Source: CAZBAF01 sp964490245
Lineage (GTDB): Bacteria; Patescibacteriota; Saccharimonadia; Saccharimonadales; JACDBH01
Length of the DNA: 64,000 bases
Direction: 5' to 3'
Assembly (NCBI GenBank): GCA_964490245.1
Contig: CAZBAF010000003.1
Location: forward strand, 62,001-126,000
The notes under the pieces were generated by a model. That model did no database searches, was not told where the DNA came from, and saw only the letters and a list, made by a program, of their open reading frames with translations. Of this stretch, positions 17,625-25,390 are shown piece after piece (the first letter of the stretch is position 1; the number at the start of each line of letters is the position of its first letter). The position numbers were made by a program, and so were the translations under genes.

Positions 17625-20456
17625 TTGAAAAGAGGAGCCAAGAGCCTCAAAAAAGTCAGGCAGAGAAGGGCGGCAGCCGGAGCGGCTATTATGCTGCTGG
17701 CCGTTGTAGCAGCCTATCTGACTTTCTTTACGCATGCCGGCGCGCCTGATGTTGATACGGCAGTCGCCGGATTTGCGGAAAGAAAAACACGGTTCATGGA
17801 CGGCATTATCTGTCGTTCCAACTCCAGCGGATATTACGACACCCCGGCCCAGCGCGGTATGATGATGCTTGAGAAGGCGCTTGTGACAAACTCGGTCAGC
17901 GGCACGACCAGTTGCGGCACCAACTGGAGTATTGCCGCCGCCCAAAGTCTGATCGTACAGGGTGCGGCAATGGCGGGTACAACAGCGCAGTCAAAAGTGG
18001 TCCATGCCGGAGTGCTTAACCAGGCGCGTATTTATCTGAAGTACAAGGACAAAACAGTCGGCGGGCAGAAGCTGCTTGCCGATGCCACTGCGGCGGCGCT
18101 TAAGTCCAATCAAGGGCTGGGCTACTACAGGGGAAACGGGGTTGACCCGCATACCAGCACAACAGGTCTGTTTGACGTGACCTTGCCTTCCGGCACCATG
18201 CCCGGTACCGGCACCGAAAACCATGAGCTGCAGACCATTGTGAGCGGCATCGTCCTGGCGCAGGTTTTTGCCGGCGAGACCTTTAACGGCAATCCGGTCA
18301 GCAGCTACCTGAATTACTACACAAATAAGTTTTATGAATATTTTTCTAAGGAGAGCAACGGCCGCAGTCGGTTCAGCCATGATATGCCGGCCACCGAAAA
18401 GGACACGCTGGGGTATCTGCATGTCTATTTGGGCGATATGTGGATGCTGGTGGATTTTGGCCGGGATGCGGCTATGAAGAAGCATGCCGAGATTATCCTG
18501 GACCGTATGCTTGCCGACCAGGCAGAGGATCTGGTCCGCGGACTTTATACCGGCTACAGCGGTCGCCATTATCACCGCAACCATGTAAGCGGCGACCCGA
18601 TGCACGAGCACAACTATCTGCTGTATGACAATCTTGGCTACACGCCGACACCGCAGGCTTTGGCCAGCGGTTCCGGCTGGGGTAACTGGCTGCACAACAG
18701 CATTCTGACCAGCGACTACAATCCGACAAGCCCGGATTTTCCGCGGGCAATCATTGACCTGGCGCGCAACAAGGGCAACGGCTACATGGTGCAGGACGGG
18801 TTCCGCCCGCAGAGCAACTGGGTTGAGAACGACTTTGCACTGGGCTTTTTGCTGGACAACAAGGGTACTTACGACAGTCAGCAGGGTGGTTTTTACGTCA
18901 ACAACAGCAATAGCGCAAGCATGGGGCTGCAGGCAGCGCCGTTTATACCCAGCCCATACACCGACAGCAGCAAAGAGATTGTGGCCGGCGCTTTTCTGCA
19001 CAAGAACCGGCCGTATCGCAATGACCGGGGTGTTATGGCGCCGCGGGTGGCGATTATCAAGACCGAGCATGCGCCCAATGGCCAGACGAATTCCGGCGGC
19101 AATTATTCGACCAAGCTCAAAGCCCGCCTGTGGCTGCAGGACGGATTTGACGCCCGCGAAAGAAGCGGTAACTGGCTGTTCCTGCGCGAGCCTTCTACGA
19201 GAGGTCGTGAAGTATATCTGGCCGTCCATGTGCCGATTGGCGGCATGACAGCGCTTGCCGGTACCCAGAACGGCCAGGTGTATGAGCTGAATGACGTGAA
19301 CAATGGTTTTACGATCTGGGAAGTCGGCACCAGTCAGGAATATAGCTCTTTTGCCGCCTTCAAAAACGACATGCTGGACAATACGGTCAGTGTGACGGCC
19401 AGCACGATTGCGTATACTTCCAGTAAACTGGGCACGACACTTGTGTACAATCGGTCGGATAACAAAACGCATAAGATTAACGGCGCCAATGTAGATTGGG
19501 ATGCGTTTAAGCATGGAGCCCACAATCCGTACGTAACCAATGTGCACGGATCAGACCGGATGACCATCAGCAAAAGCGGCTACTCTGCAACATACGACTG
19601 GCGGCCAAATGCCAACGGCTCATATGCGGTCATGCCGACAAAAACTGTGTGCAACACGGGTAACTGCGGCGGCGGAGGTCAGGATACGATAAACCCGACC
19701 GTGTCGTTTGCAACGCCACCAACTCCGGCTGCAAATGCGACGGTCAGCGGGGCAATAAAGGTGCAGGCCAACGCCTCAGACGATACTGGTGTGGCCCGGG
19801 TGGAGTTTTATATAGACGGGCAACTGATTGCGACCGAACGCCAGGCTGCATACTGCCTGAACGGCGGCGATGATCTATGTGATGACTATGATACAAATCA
19901 GCTGTCCAACGGGCAGCGCTTGTTTGAAATCCGTGCCTTTGATGCTGCCGGCAACAGTGCCAGCGCAACCCGCACACTGACAATTCAAAACGGACCTGCG
20001 CCCGACACCCAGCCGCCCACAGTGAGTTTTGTAAGTCCCCAAAACGGAACGACGGTCTCTGAAACAGTGTTTGTGGACGGTATTTTTAGTGATAACGTCG
20101 GGGTGACCAGGGTCGAGTTTTTGGTCGATGGTCAGCTGACCGATACCAGCCATTTTTTGCCGCATGACTTTGATTGGAATACGGCTGGCGTGGCAAATGG
20201 GACGTACACCCTGGGTCTGCGCGCCTTTGACGCCGCCGGCAACAACAGAACAGCCACGGTTACTGTAACGGTTTATAACGCGCCGCCGGATAAGCCAGGC
20301 GATGCAGACGGCAATGGCAGGGTGGACATATTTGATCTGAGCATATTGCTATCAAATTTCGGTCAGGAAGGCGGCCTTCGACAAGGCGATTTTGATAATA
20401 ATGGTGTTATAAACATTTTTGATTTATCTATTCTGCTGTCGCACTACGGCACCTGA
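17625..20456 (+). CDS. Large secreted protein with Ig-like modules and C-terminal dockerin
   Basis: 943 residues from a TTG start just after AAGGGGAG. A basic N-terminus and one hydrophobic segment (AAGAAIMLLAVVAAYLTFF, about 17-35) act as signal or anchor. Residues 45-680 look like a helical-barrel polysaccharide-lyase-type body followed by a beta region, but I cannot assign a family. Two Ig-like modules follow (about 690-785 and 795-885, each with GVxRVEFxxDGQL). The last 50 residues are a dockerin type I with two calcium loops, GDADGNGRVDIFDLSILLSN and GDFDNNGVINIFDLSILLSH. It may act on, or be displayed with, extracellular polysaccharide. Confidence 0.8.
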   Translation: MKRGAKSLKKVRQRRAAAGAAIMLLAVVAAYLTFFTHAGAPDVDTAVAGFAERKTRFMDGIICRSNSSGYYDTPAQRGMMMLEKALVTNSVSGTTSCGTNWSIAAAQSLIVQGAAMAGTTAQSKVVHAGVLNQARIYLKYKDKTVGGQKLLADATAAALKSNQGLGYYRGNGVDPHTSTTGLFDVTLPSGTMPGTGTENHELQTIVSGIVLAQVFAGETFNGNPVSSYLNYYTNKFYEYFSKESNGRSRFSHDMPATEKDTLGYLHVYLGDMWMLVDFGRDAAMKKHAEIILDRMLADQAEDLVRGLYTGYSGRHYHRNHVSGDPMHEHNYLLYDNLGYTPTPQALASGSGWGNWLHNSILTSDYNPTSPDFPRAIIDLARNKGNGYMVQDGFRPQSNWVENDFALGFLLDNKGTYDSQQGGFYVNNSNSASMGLQAAPFIPSPYTDSSKEIVAGAFLHKNRPYRNDRGVMAPRVAIIKTEHAPNGQTNSGGNYSTKLKARLWLQDGFDARERSGNWLFLREPSTRGREVYLAVHVPIGGMTALAGTQNGQVYELNDVNNGFTIWEVGTSQEYSSFAAFKNDMLDNTVSVTASTIAYTSSKLGTTLVYNRSDNKTHKINGANVDWDAFKHGAHNPYVTNVHGSDRMTISKSGYSATYDWRPNANGSYAVMPTKTVCNTGNCGGGGQDTINPTVSFATPPTPAANATVSGAIKVQANASDDTGVARVEFYIDGQLIATERQAAYCLNGGDDLCDDYDTNQLSNGQRLFEIRAFDAAGNSASATRTLTIQNGPAPDTQPPTVSFVSPQNGTTVSETVFVDGIFSDNVGVTRVEFLVDGQLTDTSHFLPHDFDWNTAGVANGTYTLGLRAFDAAGNNRTATVTVTVYNAPPDKPGDADGNGRVDIFDLSILLSNFGQEGGLRQGDFDNNGVINIFDLSILLSHYGT

Positions 20457-20562
20457 AAAGAGGCCTTGCAAGGTTGCAAGAAAGCCTAAGCACAAGTATT
20501 ATTTTGGTAAATGGTCAGGCTGGAAGATAAAAAACAGAAAAATCCGGAGGCAGGGGCTTAAT

Positions 20563-21375
20563 ATGCCCGAGCTGGTGCCGGTGGCCCCAAAAAACGCACC
20601 AGCACTCCCTCATCTCCGCGACACGGCCGGCATGGTGCCGGTTGACGAGTTTGGAGTGCCGTATCTTATATGTCCGTATGACGCACCTGCCCGTCATACG
20701 CAGCGTTGGGACGATGATCACAGCTACTTCTTTAGTGATCTGCCTGAGCTGAATGATCAGGCGGGACGCGCATTACGGGTTAGCCGGGTTCAGCACATAC
20801 CGCGCTGGCTGCATGACCGTAAACATAATTTATTCTTCACAAACGGAGTCGAGCAGCTGCCGACCAGTCAAAGTGATAAGTTTGCCTTAATCGTCTTGGC
20901 TGTTGCCGGTTACGCGTCACGCAGTGCGTTGGATCTGCGGGGTACTGAACCTAAACTGATTACAATGTCCGAGAACACCTACCGGTTTGTGCGCGGCAGA
21001 CGGCAGCTTCACTTTGAAATGAGGAAGAGTCATACTTTAGGATGCCGTACGCCTGAACAATCCGCTAATAAAATTGGCATGTTCTTTGCTGAGTATATCA
21101 GGCAGCATGGCTTCGAGGACATTGTGAATGAAAGCGTAGTTGATGAGTTTCTGCATACCTCAAACAGCGCAAAGCGCCGCAAGTTAGGTAATAAGATCAT
21201 CGGTCATGCGGCTGAGGCAGCAGTAGAGCCAATAAAGCCGCTGTACCGCGAGGCATTTAGCGCCGGGTTTGTGCGGCCGGCTTTTGCGCATCCGCTTAAG
21301 GCGGTTTTGACTGTTTTTCCGCAGGAGCGCTGGCCCGATTATCATGACATTGTCGAGAATGCGTTTGCAGCTTGA
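20563..21375 (+). CDS. Conserved-looking protein of unknown function
   Basis: About 270 residues from ATG 20563, chosen because GGAGG (20545-20549) precedes it; the frame is also open further upstream. No signal peptide or membrane segment. The sequence is soluble, with many Arg and His. I recognise no domain or catalytic motif. It sits alone between the dockerin protein and the rpsF promoter. Confidence 0.7.
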   Translation: MPELVPVAPKNAPALPHLRDTAGMVPVDEFGVPYLICPYDAPARHTQRWDDDHSYFFSDLPELNDQAGRALRVSRVQHIPRWLHDRKHNLFFTNGVEQLPTSQSDKFALIVLAVAGYASRSALDLRGTEPKLITMSENTYRFVRGRRQLHFEMRKSHTLGCRTPEQSANKIGMFFAEYIRQHGFEDIVNESVVDEFLHTSNSAKRRKLGNKIIGHAAEAAVEPIKPLYREAFSAGFVRPAFAHPLKAVLTVFPQERWPDYHDIVENAFAA

Positions 21376-21400
21376 TATTTAACCTGTAAAGCGCTATAAT
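21372..21400 (+). promoter_or_regulatory. Strong promoter of rpsF
   Basis: TTGATA (21372-21377) and a perfect TATAAT (21395-21400) with a 17-base spacer. Transcription should start near 21407, just ahead of a structured leader. Confidence 0.9.
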
Positions 21401-21416
21401 CACATCTGTTAATAAC

Positions 21417-21466
21417 TAACTTCAGGCTGGAAGTCTTAGCTATCCAGTCAGAACCAACGGAAGTTA
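21417..21466 (+). ncRNA. Structured leader of rpsF, possible S6:S18 autoregulatory element
   Basis: TAACTTC (21417-21423) pairs with GAAGTTA (21460-21466). Inside, GGCTGGA (21425-21431) pairs with TCCAGTC (21443-21449). The 3' side of the internal loop is AGAACCAACG. A short stem, asymmetric internal loop and hairpin directly after the promoter of rpsF fits the known S6:S18 leader architecture, but I cannot confirm the consensus. Confidence 0.5.
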
Positions 21467-21563
21467 TACATAATGTTTAGTGAATAGTGTGTAGTGTTTA
21501 GAGTTTTCTAGCCACTTATCACTCATCACTAACCACTAAAATGCTTTCGAAGAAAGGATATAA

Positions 21564-21950
21564 ATGGCACAATACGAAATTGCTGTGTTGTTTGACCAGG
21601 GTCTCGAGATTGACCTCGAGAAGGCAACTGCCAAAGTGGAGAAAATATTCACTGATAACGGCGGCAAAGTAACCAACACCGACAACTGGGGCAAGCGCAA
21701 GCTGGCTTACCCGATCAGGGGTCAGGAGTTTGCGATCTATGTGTTCTACACGGTCGAGCTTGATGGTGCAGGCGTGCAGAAGATCAACGATACGCTCAAC
21801 ATCACCGACGAAGTCGTGCGGTTCCTTATCACCAAGCCGGATCTGAAAAAGATCGCTAAGGCTGAAGAGGCAAAGGCCGAAAAGGCTGCCAAGGCTGCCG
21901 AGCGCGGCGACAAAACCGACGATTCTTCAGAAGATTCTTCTGAAGAATAG
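21564..21950 (+). CDS. rpsF: Small ribosomal subunit protein bS6 with acidic tail
   Basis: 128 residues. MAQYEIAVLFDQGLEIDLEK and the following ferredoxin-like fold match bS6, which pairs with bS18 in the 30S platform. Residues 95-128 form a charged, low-complexity tail ending DDSSEDSSEE, recalling the poly-Glu tail of E. coli S6. AAAGGA precedes the ATG. The order rpsF, ssb, rpsR is conserved in bacteria. Confidence 0.95.
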   Translation: MAQYEIAVLFDQGLEIDLEKATAKVEKIFTDNGGKVTNTDNWGKRKLAYPIRGQEFAIYVFYTVELDGAGVQKINDTLNITDEVVRFLITKPDLKKIAKAEEAKAEKAAKAAERGDKTDDSSEDSSEE

Positions 21951-22165
21951 GTCTTTAAATTTTCAATTATCAATTTTGCAATTTTCATTCAATTTTCATG
22001 GACTCAAAATCCCAAACAGTATAGTCATCAACAGTGGTTATTGATTGAAAACTGAGAATTGGAATGTTTGAAAATTATCCCAAAAGGGAGTACCTTGATA
22101 GTACAAACTAACTCAGGACATATGTCCTACAAGAAAGGAGTAGTTTCGCTTGCTCGTAGGGAAAA

Positions 22166-22234
22166 GAGCAGCCGGAGTCGACGGATTTATTCCGCGACCC
22201 CGCGCGATGAGAAAAACCGTGAGGTTTGTCTCAT
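22166..22234 (+). repeat. Structured repeat family A, copy 2, upstream of ssb
   Basis: GAGCAGCCGGAG, hairpin GTCG-A-CGGA...TCCGCGAC, CCCCGCGCG, then hairpin ATGAGA...TCTCAT. An outer stem TTCGCTT (22145-22151)/AAGCGAA (22235-22241) closes the element. It ends 11 bases before the ssb ATG, so here it could act in cis on ssb translation. Confidence 0.8.
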
Positions 22235-22252
22235 AAGCGAAGCGGAAATTAT

Positions 22253-22723
22253 ATGGCACGGTCATTCAACCAAGTCATCTTAATGGGCAATCTAACACGT
22301 GATCCGGAGCTCCGGACAATCCCCAGCGGGCAAAGTGTGTGCAGCTTTAGTCTGGCGCTCAACCGCAGCTACAAAGGCCAGGACGGCCAGTGGCAGGAGG
22401 CAACCGATTATATTGATGTTGTCGCCTGGGGGCCGCTTGGCGAGCGTGTAGCGCAGTACCTGAGCAAAGGCCGCCCGTGCCTGGTGAACGGCCGGTTGCA
22501 AAGCCGCAGCTGGGAACAGGACGGCCAAAAGCGCAGCAAGGTTGAGGTTGTTGCACAGGACGTGACATTCCTCGGCGGCCGCAACGAGGGCGGCGATGGC
22601 GGCGGTTCGTCCGCACCGGCGGCATCCGCCAGCCAGCGGACAGCACCTTCAAAGAAGCAGGATGATGTTGTTATTGAGGATATTGGTGATGAGCCGATTA
22701 ACCTCGACGACATCCCGTTTTAG
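22253..22723 (+). CDS. ssb: Single-stranded DNA-binding protein
   Basis: 156 residues. The OB-fold (about 1-105: RSFNQVILMGNLTRDPELR, TDYIDVVAWG) is followed by a Gly/Ser/Ala linker and the acidic tip DDIPF that recruits repair and replication proteins. It coats single-stranded DNA. The ATG at 22253 is the conserved start. The space between rpsF and ssb (about 300 bases) is filled by an AT-rich stretch, an AGGACATATGTCCT palindrome (22115-22128) and repeat family A. Confidence 0.96.
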   Translation: MARSFNQVILMGNLTRDPELRTIPSGQSVCSFSLALNRSYKGQDGQWQEATDYIDVVAWGPLGERVAQYLSKGRPCLVNGRLQSRSWEQDGQKRSKVEVVAQDVTFLGGRNEGGDGGGSSAPAASASQRTAPSKKQDDVVIEDIGDEPINLDDIPF

Positions 22724-23005
22724 TAAATTCTTGCCAATTTTGCGGATTGCTGCGTTGCCAGCTCCAGTACGCGTTAGCAGTATTGGAATACAGCTAACTT
22801 GCGTGCTTCACTGGCGCCTTGCACTCCATCAAAATTGATTAAGAATTTTGGTCTGTGGTAGGTATCGGACTGCACAGCCCAAAATTCCTTATATGACAGA
22901 GGCAACAGTTCAGCAAGTCGTAGAGGCTACCGAGAGAATAAAAGCAGGCAACTGCAAATAAGCTTTAAAAAGTAAACTTACAATTAACAATTAACCACAG
23001 TTAAG
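22724..23005. other. Intergenic region with two hairpins and a 22-codon frame
   Basis: Hairpin 1 (22764-22814) has CCAGT/ACTGG outside and ACGC-GTTAGC/GCTAAC-TT-GCGT inside. Hairpin 2 (22843-22887) has GAATTTTGG/CCAAAATTC outside and CTGTG/CACAG inside and may end the ssb transcript. From ATG 22893 a 22-codon frame (MTEATVQQVVEATERIKAGN) reads like protein but has no ribosome-binding site. It could be a gene remnant. Confidence 0.45.
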
Positions 23006-23127
23006 CACCTACTTTTGAGCCAAGGGTAATTTGTCCTGAGGCGAGGCTTCCATTCTGGAAACGTATTTGTATATACGGTGGAAGAATGTCCTCGGCTTAG
23101 GGCAAATTACCACTCTCAAAATAGGTG
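23006..23127 (+). ncRNA. Conserved structured leader RNA, copy 1 (rpsR)
   Basis: Four stacked stems: CACCTA-C-TTTTGAG (23006-23019) with CTCAAAATAGGTG (23115-23127); GGTAATTTG (23025-23033) with CAAATTACC (23103-23111); CCTGAGGCGAGG (23035-23046) with CCTCGGCTTAGG (23090-23101); and an apical part with TTCCA/TGGAA and CGTAT/ATACG. The end lies 17 bases before the rpsR ATG. The element is homologous to the one before efp, with paired changes in the stems. Confidence 0.9.
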
Positions 23128-23144
23128 TTCACATAAGGAGTAAT

Positions 23145-23348
23145 ATGGCAAAGATTTTTAAACACAGGACAGATGTAGCATATTTTGACTACAAGGACTT
23201 TAAGACCTTGCAGCGCTACGTTAACCAATTTGGTCAGATCGAAACCCGTAAAAAGACGGGCTTGACCGAGTCACAGCAGCGTCAGCTGGCACGCGCCATC
23301 AAGCGGGCGCGTCACTTGGCCTTATTGCCATTCGTGGCTAACAGCTAA
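23145..23348 (+). CDS. rpsR: Small ribosomal subunit protein bS18
   Basis: 67 residues. DVAYFDYKDFKTLQRYVNQFGQI, split across two segments, and TGLTESQQRQLARAIKRARH are the diagnostic bS18 motifs. It partners bS6 in the 30S platform. AAGGAG sits at 23134-23139, just downstream of the leader RNA. Although rpsF is only 1.2 kb upstream, rpsR has its own long leader and is probably transcribed or regulated separately. Confidence 0.96.
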   Translation: MAKIFKHRTDVAYFDYKDFKTLQRYVNQFGQIETRKKTGLTESQQRQLARAIKRARHLALLPFVANS

Positions 23349-23357
23349 AATAGCACT

Positions 23358-23579
23358 ATGGCCGAAGCACAGTCAGGTTTACTGGTTGGCGGTAGAGTAG
23401 TGAGGGTGGAGAGTGACTACCTTGTGCTGCAGCTGGATGAGGCGTTACCGCATGATACTTCAACGGTAAATACCGGATTGGAAAGAAAATTGAAAGTTGG
23501 CGAAAGGGTGCTGGCGTTTGTGTACGGCGGCGCCTCTGACGAAGCCAGCATGGGGGTAGAAATTGTCGACCGAATCTGA
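23358..23579 (+). CDS. Small protein of unknown function
   Basis: 73 residues, beta-rich by appearance (GRVVRVESDYLVLQLDEA, KVGERVLAFVYGG), as in small OB or SH3-like folds, without a recognised family. TAAAAT lies six bases before the ATG and overlaps the rpsR stop, so a leaderless start is possible. Its last 17 bases overlap the next gene, which suggests translational coupling. Confidence 0.6.
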   Translation: MAEAQSGLLVGGRVVRVESDYLVLQLDEALPHDTSTVNTGLERKLKVGERVLAFVYGGASDEASMGVEIVDRI

Positions 23580-23907
23580 CAGGTTGCCGTTGCCGCAGCT
23601 GGCCAAAAAGCTCGAGAAATACATTATGGCCCTGCCTGCTGCCAAGCAGTTTAATACACTCGGTACCGAACCGCGTAAAGCCATGATGAGCCTTACCGAC
23701 AGTGCCTATAGCTTGCGCATCAACACCGAACGGTACTTTTTTGCCGACGATTCGGAGGAGCAAAAGTTGTTCATCACCGCCGCAATCGAGCAGGCAAAGC
23801 TCACCAACGAACACATTCTAAAGGCAAGCGAGCATGATCTGCTCGGTCCGGCGGATGTGGCGCATTTGAGTGCGCTGGCCGATTCTATACTCGAAAGGTT
23901 ACAATAG
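23563..23907 (+). CDS. Helical protein of unknown function
   Basis: 114 residues from a TTG start overlapping the upstream gene. It appears to be four amphipathic helices (LAKKLEKYIMALPAAKQF, KAMMSLTDSAYSLRINTE, EEQKLFITAAIEQAKLTNEH, DVAHLSALADSILERL). That layout recalls Avd-like or S23-type four-helix proteins, but no reverse transcriptase or repeat pair is present, so a link to diversity-generating elements is not supported. Confidence 0.6.
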   Translation: MSTESDRLPLPQLAKKLEKYIMALPAAKQFNTLGTEPRKAMMSLTDSAYSLRINTERYFFADDSEEQKLFITAAIEQAKLTNEHILKASEHDLLGPADVAHLSALADSILERLQ

Positions 23908-23912
23908 AAGGT

Positions 23913-24230
23913 ATGGCATACGCGGCAGCCCACGAACTTAATAAAAAGTTGTTCAGCAAAGTAGGTGCTATCAAGCTCAACGATGCGGCGGCTATCTTTG
24001 GTACGACCTCGCGTGAGAGTATGCTGCAAAGCCTGCGCGGCAGTGTTGCCGAGCTGGGGACCGTACTGGCGGATAAAGAACCGTATCAGCAGATTATGGA
24101 AAAATACGAGGCGGTCGTTGCCGCTATAGATGCAGCCGGTCTGACTGGGCTGATCAGCGAGGCCGAGATGGCAGACTACTATGCACTGATAGACGACATC
24201 TGGGCCGCCATCGAAGCAGACAAAAATTAA
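23913..24230 (+). CDS. Small protein of unknown function
   Basis: 105 residues, mostly helical and slightly acidic. No signal peptide, membrane segment or family recognised. TACAAT ends seven bases before the ATG, pointing to a leaderless message; AGAAGG is too close to act as a ribosome-binding site. It is followed by the efp leader. Confidence 0.6.
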   Translation: MAYAAAHELNKKLFSKVGAIKLNDAAAIFGTTSRESMLQSLRGSVAELGTVLADKEPYQQIMEKYEAVVAAIDAAGLTGLISEAEMADYYALIDDIWAAIEADKN

Positions 24231-24256
24231 AAGTATCGTACAATAATCACCGTTAA

Positions 24257-24379
24257 GTAACTTTTTTAAGCCGAGGGTCATTTGTTCCGGTTTTAGGCTT
24301 CCATTCCGGAAGCGTATAGCCTCATACGATGGAGGAATATCCTAAAAACGAGGTAAATGACCGCTCTTAAAAACGTTAC
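24257..24379 (+). ncRNA. Conserved structured leader RNA, copy 2 (efp)
   Basis: Same design as the rpsR leader: GTAAC-T-TTTTTAAG (24257-24270) with CTTAAAAA-C-GTTAC (24366-24379); GGTCATTTG (24276-24284) with TAAATGACC (24354-24362); a third stem ending TTTTAGG/CCTAAAA; and the apical core CTTCCATTC-GGAA-CGTAT...ATACG-TGGA-GAAT. The loops AGCC-AGGGT and ACC-CTCT are shared. It ends 18 bases before the efp ATG, and TACAAT at 24239-24244 could start transcription right at the element. Confidence 0.9.
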
Positions 24380-24397
24380 GCGCTACAAGGAGTTTAT

Positions 24398-24961
24398 ATG
24401 GCGTTTGGAATAACAGACTTAAAGAAAAATACTTTGTTTCAGCTGGAAGGCGAACCCTTCAAAGTGGTCGAATACAGCCAGAAGGTCATGGGCCGGGGCG
24501 GCAGTATCGTCAACGTCAAGATCAAGAGCCTGATCGACGGCAAGGTGCTCAGCAAAACTTTCAAAGGCAACGAGTCGGTTGAACCGGCTGATGTGACCAA
24601 CCAGACTGTGCAGTATCTCTACAATGACGGTGATACCTTCTATTTTATGAATGGCGACACCTTCGAGCAGTTCGAAATCGCCAGCGACATTATTGGCGAT
24701 CAGGCCGGCTACCTCAAAGAGGGCGACAACGTTCAGGCCCAACTGTTTGACGGCCGCGTTATTAACGTCGAACTGCCTAAAAATGTCTATCTTGAGGTGA
24801 CTTACACCGAAAACGTCGTCAAAGGCGACACCACCAGCAGCGTACTCAAAGACGCCACGCTCGAGACCGGTATAACCGTCAAAGTCCCGGCTTTCATTAA
24901 GCAGGGCGATGTTATCAGCGTCAGCACCGAAGACGGCAGCTACCGCGAGCGTAAAAAGTGA
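24398..24961 (+). CDS. efp: Elongation factor P
   Basis: 187 residues, the standard length, with the three beta domains of EF-P. FGITDLKKNTLFQLEGEPFK opens the KOW-like domain. The tip loop that enters the peptidyl-transferase centre reads VMGRGGSIV, so the modified position holds Arg rather than the Lys of E. coli. Arg is also used by rhamnosylated EF-P, but no modifying enzyme is seen here. It rescues ribosomes stalled at proline runs, relevant to the many Pro-rich proteins in this window. AAGGAG precedes the ATG. Confidence 0.96.
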   Translation: MAFGITDLKKNTLFQLEGEPFKVVEYSQKVMGRGGSIVNVKIKSLIDGKVLSKTFKGNESVEPADVTNQTVQYLYNDGDTFYFMNGDTFEQFEIASDIIGDQAGYLKEGDNVQAQLFDGRVINVELPKNVYLEVTYTENVVKGDTTSSVLKDATLETGITVKVPAFIKQGDVISVSTEDGSYRERKK

Positions 24962-24968
24962 CGCCGAA

Positions 24969-25080
24969 GGCGTCATCCTGAACTTGATTCAGGAACCAGA
25001 TTAAACCAAGGCGTCATCCTGAACGTGATTCAGGAACCAGACCAAACCAGGGCGTCATCCTGAACGTGAAATAGACCAAG
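24969..25080 (+). repeat. 41-bp tandem repeat with TCCTGA/TCAGGA palindrome
   Basis: Two full 41-bp units (24969-25009, 25010-25050) and a partial third (25051-25080) start GGCGTCATCCTGAAC. The first two contain the palindrome TCCTGA-N7-TCAGGA. They lie between efp and the GIY-YIG gene. Confidence 0.9.
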
Positions 25081-25099
25081 ATTTCAGAAAACAGTGCAT

Positions 25100-25384
25100 A
25101 TGAATTCTTACTTTGTTTATATTCTGGCATCAAAACGTAACGGCACCCTGTATATCGGCATGACCAATAATTTGAAGCGACGATTAGATGAGCATAAAAC
25201 AGGCTCTGTAGAGGGATTTACAAAAAGGTACAATATCCATATGCTTGTTTATTGTGAAGAGGTAGATACTGCAGAAGCTGCAATCGCCAGGGAGAAGCAG
25301 CTAAAGAATTGGAGAAGGGCGTGGAAACTGGCGCTTATAGAAAAAGAAAATCCGGAATGGCACGATATAAGCGACAAGCTTTAG
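25100..25384 (+). CDS. GIY-YIG nuclease family protein
   Basis: 94 residues. YFVYILASKRNGTLYIGMT holds the Y-x-Y...Y-I-G motif, followed by the conserved Arg (NNLKRRLDEHK) and the catalytic Glu region (AIAREKQLKNWRRAWKLALI). It matches the small UPF0213-like GIY-YIG proteins often found next to short palindromic repeats. It lies between the TCCTGA repeats and a GCCGGA/TCCGGC palindrome. GTG 25094 is in frame; ATG 25100 fits the family start better. Confidence 0.9.
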   Translation: MNSYFVYILASKRNGTLYIGMTNNLKRRLDEHKTGSVEGFTKRYNIHMLVYCEEVDTAEAAIAREKQLKNWRRAWKLALIEKENPEWHDISDKL

Positions 25385-25390
25385 CCCTGG

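Noticed and set aside
17991..19547. 518-codon minus-strand frame over the dockerin protein
   Set aside because: Shadow frame; the plus-strand protein has a signal, Ig-like modules and a dockerin.
22166..22234. Hammerhead ribozyme in repeat A (GATGAG...GAAA)
   Set aside because: The GATGAG bases form the second hairpin stem in all copies, and the rest of the hammerhead core is missing.
22059..22283. Small plus-strand frame before ssb
   Set aside because: It runs through repeat family A and overlaps the conserved ssb start; no ribosome-binding site.
23563..23907. Avd-like helper of a diversity-generating retroelement
   Set aside because: Only the helix pattern is similar. No reverse transcriptase, template repeat or variable repeat is in the window.
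24969..25080. CRISPR array
   Set aside because: Only two and a half units directly joined without unique spacers, and no cas gene nearby.
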